From: Streptomyces natalensis ATCC 27448
GTDB taxonomy: Bacteria > Actinomycetota > Actinomycetes > Streptomycetales > Streptomycetaceae
NCBI RefSeq assembly: GCF_000935125.1
Contig: NZ_JRKI01000008.1
Span: 186,001 to 250,000, forward strand
DNA: 64,000 nt
Direction of reading: 5' to 3'
The notes under the pieces were generated by a model, which worked only from the letters and a program-made list of their open reading frames with translations, ran no database searches and was not told where the DNA came from. The position numbers and the translations under genes are program-made. Of the stretch, positions 53,581 to 61,570 are shown one piece after another; the stretch's first letter is position 1, and every line of letters starts with the position of its first letter.

Positions 53581-54045
53581 ATGACGGTGACCGACAGCAC
53601 CCCCGTGAAGTCCCCGCCCGTGGACGTCTGTGTGTCCGCGGGGCCGGACCATCCGCGACCCGACGGCCAGGACCGCTACACGATCAGCGAGACCGCGGCG
53701 TACACCGGGCTCAGTGCGCCGACCCTGCGCTGGTACGAGGAGATCGGGCTGATGCCGCATGTGGCGCGGTCGCACACCGGTCAGCGCATCTTCGGCAACC
53801 GCGACCTGGACTGGCTCGCCTTCGTGCGCAGGCTGCGGCTGACCGGGATGGCGGTCGCCGACATGGTGCACTTCGCGGAGCTGGTCCGCCGGGGTGAGGT
53901 CACCTTCGACGAGCGGCGGAAGATTCTGGAGCAGACCCGGCGTGACGTCGTCGCGCGGATGGCGGAGCTCCAGGACACCCTCGTCGTACTCGACGCCAAG
54001 ATCGACTTTTATGCGGGCGCCCACCGGGCGCCGGAAGGGGCCTGA
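53581..54045 (+). CDS. MerR-family transcriptional regulator
   Basis: 154 aa. A 30-residue Pro/Ser N-terminal extension, then the MerR winged HTH (YTISETAAYTGLSAPTLRWY with EEIGLMPHVARSHTGQRIFG) and a dimerisation coiled coil ending in VLDAKIDFYAG. No C-terminal cysteine metal site, so an organic or redox signal is likely. The gene is 8 bp before an aldo/keto reductase it probably controls, and its own promoter carries the palindrome. Confidence 0.92.
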   Translation: MTVTDSTPVKSPPVDVCVSAGPDHPRPDGQDRYTISETAAYTGLSAPTLRWYEEIGLMPHVARSHTGQRIFGNRDLDWLAFVRRLRLTGMAVADMVHFAELVRRGEVTFDERRKILEQTRRDVVARMAELQDTLVVLDAKIDFYAGAHRAPEGA

Positions 54046-54053
54046 GCGCCATC

Positions 54054-55169
54054 ATGAGCAACTCCAACGACATGGGCGACGCCAACGACATGAGCAATGT
54101 CAACGACTTGACCAACGCCAACGACTTGGGCAACGCCAACGACTTGAGCAATGCCGTCGAGCAGATCGGCAAGGTCGAACTGGGCTCCGGCGGGCCCCTC
54201 GTCGGCGTCCAGGGCTTCGGCGCCATGGGCATCAGCGCCGCCTACGGACAGACCGACGACGCGGCGGCCCGCGACACTCTGGAGGCCACCGTCGAGGCGG
54301 GCGTGACCCTCATCGACACCGCCGACATGTACGGCGTCGGTGCCAACGAGGAATTCCTCGCGCCGTTCGTCGCCGCGCACCGCGACGAGATCACCCTGGC
54401 CACCAAGTTCGGCATCGAATACCGTGCCGACGACCCGAGTTACCGGGCCATCCGCAACGATCCCGGCTATATCAAGACGGCCGTCGAGGCGAGCCTGCGC
54501 CGCCTGGACGTCGAGGTCATCGACCTCTACTACATGCACCGCCGCGACCCCGCCGTCCCGCTGGCCGAATCCGTCGGCGCCATGGCCGACCTCGTACGGG
54601 AAGGCAAGGTCAAGCACCTCGGGCTGAGCGAGGTCACCGGTGCCGAGCTGCGCGAGGCACACGCCGTGCACCCGATCGCCGCCCTGCAAACGGAGTGGTC
54701 GGTCTTCAGCCGGGACGTCGAGCGCAGCGCGGTGGGCGCGGCCGCCGCGCTCGGGGTCGCCTTCGTGCCGTACTCGCCGCTCGGCCGGGGCTTTTTGACC
54801 GGTGCCTTCACCGATGCGAGCACGGAGCTCTCCACCAGCGACTTCCGGCAGTTGCTGCCGCGCTTCAGCGGCGACAACGCCAAGGCGAACGCCGCTCTCC
54901 TGGCGCCCCTGCACAAGATCGCGGCCCACCGTGGCGCCACGACGGCGCAGATCGCCCTGGCGTGGGTGCAGCAGCGGGCCCAGGTGCACGGCCTGACGGT
55001 GGTGCCGATCCCCGGAACCCGCAAGCGCAGCCGCCTCCTGGAGAACGCCGCGGCCACCCGGATCGTCCTGACCGCCGAAGAGCTGGCGCTGCTGGAGCCG
55101 ATCGCGGGCCAGGTGGCGGGCGAACGCTACTCGGACATGTCCCTTACGTCCGCGGCGCGGGAGGGGTAG
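54054..55169 (+). CDS. Aldo/keto reductase with N-terminal hexapeptide repeats
   Basis: 371 aa. After five tandem hexapeptides of N-x-N-D-(M/L)-(G/S/T) (residues 3-32, encoded by 18-bp repeats) follows a normal AKR barrel: VTLIDTADMYGVG (Asp, Tyr), LATKFGIEYR (Lys), YYMHRRDP (His) and the NADP end VVPIPGTRKRSRL. AKR13-like, reducing aldehydes. The repeat tail is absent in usual family members and is expected to be disordered. ATG 54054, 8 bp after merR. Confidence 0.9.
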   Translation: MSNSNDMGDANDMSNVNDLTNANDLGNANDLSNAVEQIGKVELGSGGPLVGVQGFGAMGISAAYGQTDDAAARDTLEATVEAGVTLIDTADMYGVGANEEFLAPFVAAHRDEITLATKFGIEYRADDPSYRAIRNDPGYIKTAVEASLRRLDVEVIDLYYMHRRDPAVPLAESVGAMADLVREGKVKHLGLSEVTGAELREAHAVHPIAALQTEWSVFSRDVERSAVGAAAALGVAFVPYSPLGRGFLTGAFTDASTELSTSDFRQLLPRFSGDNAKANAALLAPLHKIAAHRGATTAQIALAWVQQRAQVHGLTVVPIPGTRKRSRLLENAAATRIVLTAEELALLEPIAGQVAGERYSDMSLTSAAREG

Positions 55170-55224
55170 GGGCTGCGTACGTCCCCTTGGTGCGTACGCA
55201 CCCTGAGAGGAAGGGCCGGGAAGA

Positions 55225-55400
55225 TCAGGGAAGGGCTGAGACGGCGCCGAGCGCAGGACCTCGTCGATGCGTTGCCAGAAGCTCCGGAAGTCGGCGGCGG
55301 CGCCTCGATCCTGCGCGTACTGGTCGGAATGGGCCAGGAGTACCTCCATCTGCTCGGGGGTGATCAGGAAATGGGCGCCGCCGTCGGGCCGGTTCCCCGC
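55225..55400 (-). pseudogene. Possible remnant of a small gene downstream of the phosphatase-like gene
   Basis: The minus-strand frame beginning near 55400 reads GGAHFLITPEQMEVLLAHSD then QYAQDRGAAADFRSFWQRID with strong third-position G/C, then loses coding look near 55230 without a stop. The first ATG is 55349 with no good ribosome-binding site. It may be a broken gene or a 3' fragment. The rest of the 280-bp gap holds only a 14-bp palindrome (55189-55202). Confidence 0.3.
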
Positions 55401-55451
55401 CCTGACGGCGCCTTTGGCAACCCGGCGGCACTCCGGCGGTCTGACGGTGCC

Positions 55452-56249
55452 TCAGGCCAGCTCGGCGGCATTCAGCAGATACGCGGTCAGCGGATCGTAG
55501 TAGCGCGGGCTGACGACATGGTCGTCCAGCGGGATGGTCACCTGGAGCGTGCCCTCGGCCTCGCCCAGGAACAGTGCCGGGTCGTTGCAGTCCGCGAAGC
55601 CGATGGTGTCGATCCCGCGCTGGCCCGCGCAGCCCGCCCAGCCGTGGTCGGCCATGACCAGATCCGGCTGCGGGGCGCCGTCCCGCTCCAGCTGGTCCAG
55701 GATCGCCGACATCGGGGCGGGGGAGTGGGTGTGCCACAGCGTCGCCCCGCGCTCCAGTACGGCCACGTCCGCGAACTGCACCACCAGGCCGTCCTCCGCG
55801 GCCAGCACGCCCGGCACCGTCATGATCTCGCAGCCCTTGGCGCGCAGCGCCTGCGCCGTCATCCGGTGCACATCCAGCAGCCCGCCCGGGTGGCCCGTCG
55901 CGAACAGCACCCGGTGCCGGCCCGCCGCCGCCTTGCGCAGCACCGCCGCCGCCCGCTCCAGCGCGTCCACCGTCAGCTCCGGGTCGATGGTGTCCTGGCC
56001 CTGCCGGTGATGCGGATCGTCGCTCACTCCGCAGCGCTCGGCCATCACGGCGAGTACATCCTGCTCGTCCGTCCACCGCTCGCCGAATTCCAGCCCGAGC
56101 CAGTAGTGGCGGTCGCCGTTGGCGAGGCTCCGGTAGTGGGAGAGGTTGTTCTCCCGGGGGGTGGCAACGTCACCGGCGATCCGGGTGCGCACCAGATGGT
56201 CGACAAGTTCGGTGCGCGAGGGGGCGGAGGGTTCAGCGGCTATCGGCAT
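55452..56249 (-). CDS. Conserved actinobacterial phosphatase-like protein
   Basis: 265 aa from ATG 56249. I recall similar Streptomyces proteins being annotated simply as phosphatase; no classical phosphatase motif is obvious. Conserved-looking blocks: [50 protein letters not shown] and [17 protein letters not shown]. The clustered His and Asp residues would suit a metal site. It is divergent from agmatinase with 205 bp between, a neighbourhood also seen in other Streptomyces from memory. Confidence 0.6.
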   Translation of the reverse strand: MPIAAEPSAPSRTELVDHLVRTRIAGDVATPRENNLSHYRSLANGDRHYWLGLEFGERWTDEQDVLAVMAERCGVSDDPHHRQGQDTIDPELTVDALERAAAVLRKAAAGRHRVLFATGHPGGLLDVHRMTAQALRAKGCEIMTVPGVLAAEDGLVVQFADVAVLERGATLWHTHSPAPMSAILDQLERDGAPQPDLVMADHGWAGCAGQRGIDTIGFADCNDPALFLGEAEGTLQVTIPLDDHVVSPRYYDPLTAYLLNAAELA

Positions 56250-56454
56250 AGCGCCATTGTGCCCGTACGGATCGAACGGGGCGGCGGAGTTCCGTACCGC
56301 GGACGACGCCGGGTGCGGCGGGGGCGCCCGGTCGCCCTGCGTGCTGTCGCCTGGCCGCGACGGGCGCGCCCCTGGCCAAAACGTCGAATGGGTGTCGATC
56401 ATCGTGCGCAAATGTCCATGGGCCGGCCCGGCGCCGCTCCCTACTCTCACCCTC

Positions 56455-57438
56455 ATGACCACCGCAGCAAGCGCATCGCACCAGCCCGTGGGCCCCGTCG
56501 ACTCCTCCCGCATCCCGCGTTACGCAGGCCCGGCGACCTTTGCCCGTCTGCCCCGCCTCGACGAGGTGGGTACGGCCGATGTGGCCGTCGTCGGCGTCCC
56601 CTTCGACACCGGTGTCTCCTACCGTCCCGGCGCCCGCTTCGGCGGTAATGCCATCCGCGAGGCGTCCCGTCTGCTGCGCCCGTACAACCCGGCTCAGGAC
56701 GCCTCCCCGTTCGCCCTCGCCCAGGTCGCGGACGCCGGTGACATCGCCGCCAACCCGTTCAACATCAACGAGGCCGTGGAGACCGTCGAGGCCGCCGCCG
56801 ACGATCTTCTCGGCACCGGGGCCCGGCTGATGACCCTCGGCGGCGACCACACCATCGCCCTGCCCCTCCTCCGCTCGGTCGCCAAGAAGCACGGCCCGGT
56901 GGCGCTGCTCCACTTCGACGCCCACCTGGACACCTGGGACACCTACTTCGGCGCCGAGTACACCCACGGCACGCCGTTCCGCCGCGCCGTCGAGGAGGGC
57001 ATCCTCGACACCTCCGCGCTCTCCCACGTCGGCACCCGCGGTCCGCTCTACGGCAAGCAGGACCTCACCGACGACGAGAAGATGGGCTTCGGCATCGTCA
57101 CCTCGGCCGATGTGATGCGCCGCGGTGTCGATGAGATCGCCGACCAGCTCCGTCAGCGCATCGGCGACCGCCCCCTCTACATCTCCATCGACATCGACGT
57201 GCTCGACCCGGCCCACGCCCCCGGCACCGGCACCCCCGAGGCCGGCGGCCTGACCTCCCGCGAGCTGCTGGAGATCCTCCGCGGGCTGGCCTCCTGCAAC
57301 CTGGTCTCGGCCGATGTCGTCGAGGTCGCGCCGGCGTACGACCATGCGGAGATCACCTGCGTGGCCGCCTCCCACACGGCGTACGAGCTGACCACGATCA
57401 TGTCGCGGCAGATCGCGGCGGCCCGGCAGGGGGAGTAG
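56455..57438 (+). CDS. speB: Agmatinase / ureohydrolase family protein
   Basis: 327-aa ureohydrolase with the full di-manganese set: [19 protein letters not shown] and [14 protein letters not shown]. It hydrolyses agmatine to putrescine and urea, or a related guanidino acid such as guanidinobutyrate; the family cannot be split by these motifs alone. A TACTCT -10-like box (56442-56447) ends 7 bp before ATG 56455 and there is no Shine-Dalgarno, so the message may be leaderless. Confidence 0.88.
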   Translation: MTTAASASHQPVGPVDSSRIPRYAGPATFARLPRLDEVGTADVAVVGVPFDTGVSYRPGARFGGNAIREASRLLRPYNPAQDASPFALAQVADAGDIAANPFNINEAVETVEAAADDLLGTGARLMTLGGDHTIALPLLRSVAKKHGPVALLHFDAHLDTWDTYFGAEYTHGTPFRRAVEEGILDTSALSHVGTRGPLYGKQDLTDDEKMGFGIVTSADVMRRGVDEIADQLRQRIGDRPLYISIDIDVLDPAHAPGTGTPEAGGLTSRELLEILRGLASCNLVSADVVEVAPAYDHAEITCVAASHTAYELTTIMSRQIAAARQGE

Positions 57439-57522
57439 GCGCCACACCGGGGGCCGGGGGCCGGGGGCCGGGGCGGGTGCCTCGGCCTCGTCCGGAGGCG
57501 TTCGGCCGCCGCGGTCGGACGC

Positions 57523-58077
57523 CTACGGACGTGGCCGGTGGTACCTGCGGTAGACCTCGACGGCCGACTCCGGCGGGAAGTTGGGTACGGCCGTCACGCC
57601 GCCGTCGCGCTTCGCTATGACGACATGGCTGCCGCCGGGGTCCCGGGGCATCCCGGCCGGGCCCTCGGGGGCGGGCCAGCTCGCGTGGATCAGATAGCCG
57701 ACGTCGAATTCGTGGACGAAGAGGCCGGAGGGCCCGCCCGGCGAGCCGACCGGCGGATAGTGCGCGCGGCCGATCTCCAGGGCCTCTTCGGCGGTGTCCG
57801 GGATCCGCGGGGCCACGGAGGCGGCGCCGACGGGCGGGCCGTCCGGCGGATACGGAGGCAGGGGCGGGGGCGGCGCCGGGATCCCCGTGCTGCCGGATGC
57901 GGTCATCGCGGCGGATGCGATCTTCGCGCTGGATTCGGTCATCGCGTCGGATACGGACCTCGCGCTGGATTCGGTCATTGCCGTCCACCCTCCCGAGTCA
58001 TCGTCGTCCCCCTGCCGGGTCGTCGCCGTGCCCCCTCCGCGGGGCCGGTCAACTGACAGCTCCACGGGCTCGGTCAC
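57523..58077 (-). CDS. Hypothetical protein with 12-residue repeats and a YrhB/Imm35-like C-terminus
   Basis: 184 aa from GTG 58077. The N-terminal part has 12-residue repeats beginning MTESSAR/MTESSAK (36-bp DNA repeats at about 57900-57980), then a proline-rich stretch, then a small domain (AEEALEIGRAHYPPVG, VHEFDVGYLIHASWP, GSHVVIAKRDGGVTAVPNF) that resembles YrhB or immunity-protein-35 domains. No toxin gene is adjacent. The function is unknown and the domain match is tentative. Confidence 0.6.
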   Translation of the reverse strand: MTEPVELSVDRPRGGGTATTRQGDDDDSGGWTAMTESSARSVSDAMTESSAKIASAAMTASGSTGIPAPPPPLPPYPPDGPPVGAASVAPRIPDTAEEALEIGRAHYPPVGSPGGPSGLFVHEFDVGYLIHASWPAPEGPAGMPRDPGGSHVVIAKRDGGVTAVPNFPPESAVEVYRRYHRPRP

Positions 58078-58136
58078 CTGCCAACCAACCTAACCGGCAC
58101 CACTGACAATCGGCCGGGGCACGGCCCTCGGATGCG

Positions 58137-58176
58137 CCCGGGCGGGCGGCGCGAAGTTCCGCGCCGCCCGCCCGGG
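58137..58176. terminator. Strong 17-bp hairpin terminator
   Basis: Perfect stem 58137-58153 with 58160-58176, 6-nt loop, 40 bp after the YhgE/Pip stop. Confidence 0.88.
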
Positions 58177-58215
58177 GCTCCCTTGTCCCGTACGGTGACG
58201 GGCTCAACTCGGCTG

Positions 58216-60420
58216 CTACAGGCTCAGCTCCGGGTGCAGGTCCTTCATCCGCACGACCTGCCGGGCGCGCGCCGTCAGCGCGGTGAGCGCCAGCGCCCCC
58301 ACGGTGAAGGCCACCAGGACGGCCGAACCCTGCCAGACGATGCCGAGATCGCCGCCGGTGATCAACCGCCGCAGCCCGTCGACCACATAACTCATCGGCA
58401 GGAACGGGTGGATGGCGGCGAAGAAACCGGGGCTGGTCTGCACCGGGTAGGTGCCGCCGGCCGAGGTCAGCTGGAGCATCAGCACCACCAGGGTCAGCAC
58501 CCGGCCGGCCGGGCCGAACTGAGCGCCGAAGAACTGGATGATGGCGGTGAACGCGGCCGTTGCCAGCAGAAGGAATCCGACGGTGGCCGTCGAGCGGGCC
58601 ATCTCCAGGCCGAGGCCCCAGTGCAGGACGGCCATCAGGGCCAGCACCTGGACCACGCCGATGGCGAAGGCCGGCAGCCAGGACCCGAGCGCGATCCGCC
58701 AGCCGGGCGCACCGGCTGCCAGCGCCCGCTTGCCCAGCGGCTGGAGCAGCATGAACGCGACCATCGCGCCGACCCAGAGGGACAGCGGGATGAAGTACGG
58801 CGCCAGTCCGGTGCCGTAATTGGGCGCCTTGTGCATCGACTTGGCGGCCAGCTCGACCGGGTCGGCCATGACCTCGGTGCGGGCGTCGCGGTCCTTCTTG
58901 TCGTAGTCCGGGATCTTGGCGACCCCGCTGTGCAGCCCGTCGGCCAGCTGATTGCTGCCGTCCTTGAGCTTGAACAGGCCGCCGCTGAGCTTCTCGGCAC
59001 CGTCTGCGGCGGTGCCCAGCTTGTCGTGCAGCTCTCCCGCGCCGTCGGTCAGTCGGCGGTTGCCGTCGGCGACCTGGCCGGTGCCGTCGGCGACCTTGCC
59101 CGCGCCGTCGGCGAGCTCACCGAGCTTGTCGGCGAACAGGGCCGCACCCTGGGAGACCTTGTGGGCACCGCCGTTGAGCGCGTTGATCTGGCCGATTGCG
59201 GTGTCGGCCCGGTCCGCGATGCCCGGCGCCTGCTGGGCGACCAGCACGGCGCCCTGGTGCAGCTCACGCAGCTTCTCGTGCCACTGGGTGAAGTCCGCGT
59301 GGGCGATGGTGTCGTTGACCTTCTCCGCCAGATCGGCGGCCGCGGCGGTACCGGTCGCGATCCCCTTGAGCTTGGCGCAGTCGGCGTCGGTGGAGACGAG
59401 TCCGCCGCAGCGCTCCTGGTACAGGCTCGCGGCGTTGTCGGCGTTCGTACGGGCCTGCTGGGCGGCCTTGGCGGAGTTCCCGGGGAGCTTGCCGAGGTCG
59501 TCGTCGAGCTTCTGGCTGAGGTCGGCGACGATCTGCGCCTTCTCGCCGATGTCCTTGCCGTGCTCGCGCAGGAAGGGGAGGTCCTTCCTGGCGATGCCCT
59601 GCACCTTGTCGGCGAGCTGCTGGGTGCCGTCCGAGACCTGGCCGGCTCCCCGGCTCAGCTCCTCGGCCTTGGCGCCGGCCGCTGCCGCGCCCTTGCTGAC
59701 GCCCTTCGCTCCCTTGTCGACGGCTCCGGCGCCCTGGCTGAGCTGACCGGCCTTGTCGTGCAGCTTGCCCGAGCCGTCGTCCAGCTTGCCGAGGCCGTCG
59801 GCCAGTTGGCCGGTCTTGTCCTTGGCCGTGCCGAGTCCGTCGTCGACCTTCTTCGCGCCGTCCGCCGCCTCCGCGGTCCTGTCGTGCAGATCGGAGAACG
59901 ACACAAAGATCTTGTCGAGGAAGGCCCGCGACGACTTCGCCGAGGTCTTGGCCCGGATCTCGGAGAACACCGTCTTCGAGATGGAGCCGACGATGTAGTT
60001 GTTGGCGTCGTTCGTCCGGACCTGGAGCGCGCCGGTCTGCGGGGAGTCACCGGAGCTGGACGCGATCCGCTGGCTGAAGTTCTTCGGAACGGTCAGCGAG
60101 AGGTAGTACGTCCCCTCCTCCAGACCCTTGGCGGCGTCCGCGGAGCTGACCTCCTCCCAGTCGAAGGTGTCGCTGTCCTTGACGCTCTTCGCCAGATCGC
60201 TGCCCGCGGTGATCTTCTTGCCGTCGGCGGTGGCCCCCTGGTCCTCGTTGACGAGCGCCACCGGGATCTTGTCCAGACGGCTGTAGGGGTCCCAGAAGGA
60301 GCACAGGTAGAGGGCTCCGTAGAGCAGCGGGATCAGCATCAGGGCGACGAGGCCCAGCCGGGGGAGCTTTCCCCTGCCGAAACGCCTGAGTTCAAGCGCG
60401 GCCAGTTTCGGCGAACGCAT
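58216..60420 (-). CDS. YhgE/Pip-family membrane protein (ABC-2-like exporter)
   Basis: 734 aa. One N-terminal membrane segment (LPRLGLVALMLIPLLYGAL), a large extracytoplasmic region with the YhgE/Pip domain (VALVNEDQGA), a long run of heptad-like ADG-x-x-K-L-x-DG repeats forming a coiled coil (about residues 180-520), and five or six C-terminal membrane helices of the ABC-2 type. Homologues include phage infection protein Pip of lactococci. ATG 60420 lies 29 nt inside the ATPase gene, so translation is coupled. Probably forms an exporter with that ATPase. Confidence 0.88.
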   Translation of the reverse strand: MRSPKLAALELRRFGRGKLPRLGLVALMLIPLLYGALYLCSFWDPYSRLDKIPVALVNEDQGATADGKKITAGSDLAKSVKDSDTFDWEEVSSADAAKGLEEGTYYLSLTVPKNFSQRIASSSGDSPQTGALQVRTNDANNYIVGSISKTVFSEIRAKTSAKSSRAFLDKIFVSFSDLHDRTAEAADGAKKVDDGLGTAKDKTGQLADGLGKLDDGSGKLHDKAGQLSQGAGAVDKGAKGVSKGAAAAGAKAEELSRGAGQVSDGTQQLADKVQGIARKDLPFLREHGKDIGEKAQIVADLSQKLDDDLGKLPGNSAKAAQQARTNADNAASLYQERCGGLVSTDADCAKLKGIATGTAAAADLAEKVNDTIAHADFTQWHEKLRELHQGAVLVAQQAPGIADRADTAIGQINALNGGAHKVSQGAALFADKLGELADGAGKVADGTGQVADGNRRLTDGAGELHDKLGTAADGAEKLSGGLFKLKDGSNQLADGLHSGVAKIPDYDKKDRDARTEVMADPVELAAKSMHKAPNYGTGLAPYFIPLSLWVGAMVAFMLLQPLGKRALAAGAPGWRIALGSWLPAFAIGVVQVLALMAVLHWGLGLEMARSTATVGFLLLATAAFTAIIQFFGAQFGPAGRVLTLVVLMLQLTSAGGTYPVQTSPGFFAAIHPFLPMSYVVDGLRRLITGGDLGIVWQGSAVLVAFTVGALALTALTARARQVVRMKDLHPELSL

Positions 60421-61222
60421 GCGGTGCTTCCTCCTTGTCCTGGGTCTCGGTGGTCGGGTGCGCGGTGCTTCGGTCCGCGGCGCCGCGGGGCTCGTCGGCG
60501 GCGGCCGGCCCGGCGCCGGTGGTCCGTTCGCTGTCGAGGGACGCCGTGTGCACGATCAGCGCGTCCGCCGGGGCATCGCTGCCCGCCGCGACGACGGTGG
60601 TGCCGGCCAGCGCGAGATCCCGCAACAGCTGCCAGGCCTGGGCGCGCTCGGGCGGGGACAGCTTCAGGTCGACGTCGTCGACGGCCAGCAGCCGCGGGGC
60701 GTGCATCACCGCGAGCGCGATGGACAGCCGCAGCGCCTCGATCCGCTCCAGATCCCGGACCGTCGTCCGCAGCCCCTTGGGCAGGACGTCGGGGTCGAGT
60801 CCGGCCGCCGCCAGGGCGGCGTCGATCCGCGCCCGGGTGGCCTCCTTGTGACGGCGCCCCCAGGGCAGCGAGCCCTTGAGGCGGCGGCCCAACAGGGCCT
60901 GTTCCTTGAGGTGTTCACCGACCGTGAGGGCCGGTTCGAGCTCGGCGACGCCCGCCACGTGGGCGATGGCGGTGCGGCCGCGCACCGTCCCCATCCGCTT
61001 GGGCAGCGGGAACCCGGCGACCGTCGCCTGGCCCTCGGTGATCCGCATCCGCCCGGTGAGCGCGAGCAGCAGACACGTACGGCCGGATCCCGAGGGGCCC
61101 TGGACGGCGATCAGCGCGCCCGGGTCCGCGGAGATGTCGACACCTCTGAATACCCACCCCCGTGGGCCCTCCACTCCGATTCCCCTGGCGTTGATCGCCG
61201 CCCCCTGACGGGTGGTGTCCAC
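60392..61222 (-). CDS. Degenerate ABC-transporter ATP-binding protein
   Basis: 276 aa from GTG 61222, preceded by an excellent GGAGG. The fold is ABC ATPase, but three motifs deviate: Walker A is GPSGSGRT (Arg for Lys), the LSGGQ signature is not recognisable (LERIEALRLSIALA in its place), and Walker B reads LLAVDDVD (Asp for the catalytic Glu). It may bind nucleotide without normal turnover. Its Ala/Thr-rich C-terminal tail overlaps the YhgE/Pip start. A TetR-like operator lies just upstream of the ribosome-binding site. Confidence 0.8.
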   Translation of the reverse strand: MDTTRQGAAINARGIGVEGPRGWVFRGVDISADPGALIAVQGPSGSGRTCLLLALTGRMRITEGQATVAGFPLPKRMGTVRGRTAIAHVAGVAELEPALTVGEHLKEQALLGRRLKGSLPWGRRHKEATRARIDAALAAAGLDPDVLPKGLRTTVRDLERIEALRLSIALAVMHAPRLLAVDDVDLKLSPPERAQAWQLLRDLALAGTTVVAAGSDAPADALIVHTASLDSERTTGAGPAAADEPRGAADRSTAHPTTETQDKEEAPHAFAETGRA

Positions 61223-61239
61223 AACCCCTCCTTTGTTCT

Positions 61240-61251
61240 GACTGGTCAGTC
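61240..61251. promoter_or_regulatory. TetR-type operator GACTG-GT-CAGTC
   Basis: Perfect 5-bp arms around a 2-nt centre (61240-61251), 18 bp upstream of the GTG start, in the position of the transcription start of the ATPase-YhgE operon. Similar sites are bound by TetR repressors. No TetR gene lies next to it in this window. Confidence 0.55.
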
Positions 61252-61570
61252 TAAAAGTGTGCCGCAAGTGTGGCCCCATTGACCAATCGGAGCGATTTGG
61301 TTCGGCCAAGTTGGGGCCTGGGATGGCCGATTTTCGGTGCCTGCTGCCCCGGTGACCGATGGCTGTGGCCAAACGGGGTACCCCGGGCGGGCCCGGCGTT
61401 TTAAGGTGCCCAGACGTTCGCGAGGCGCGGGACGGGCCTTTCCTTCCTCAAGAGGGGAGGGGCATCCCGGGCGGTCTGCCGGCCTGCCCTCGCGGTATCC
61501 GAAGAGGTGTTCAGGGCGCTCGTGCCGGAGCATGGGGTATGGGCGGCCCGCGCACGTACGACGGAGAGCC
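61252..61570. other. Divergent intergenic region between ABC/YhgE operon and GH65 gene
   Basis: About 320 bp; no gene with plausible codon use. It should contain both promoters; no convincing -10/-35 pair was identified. Confidence 0.4.
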
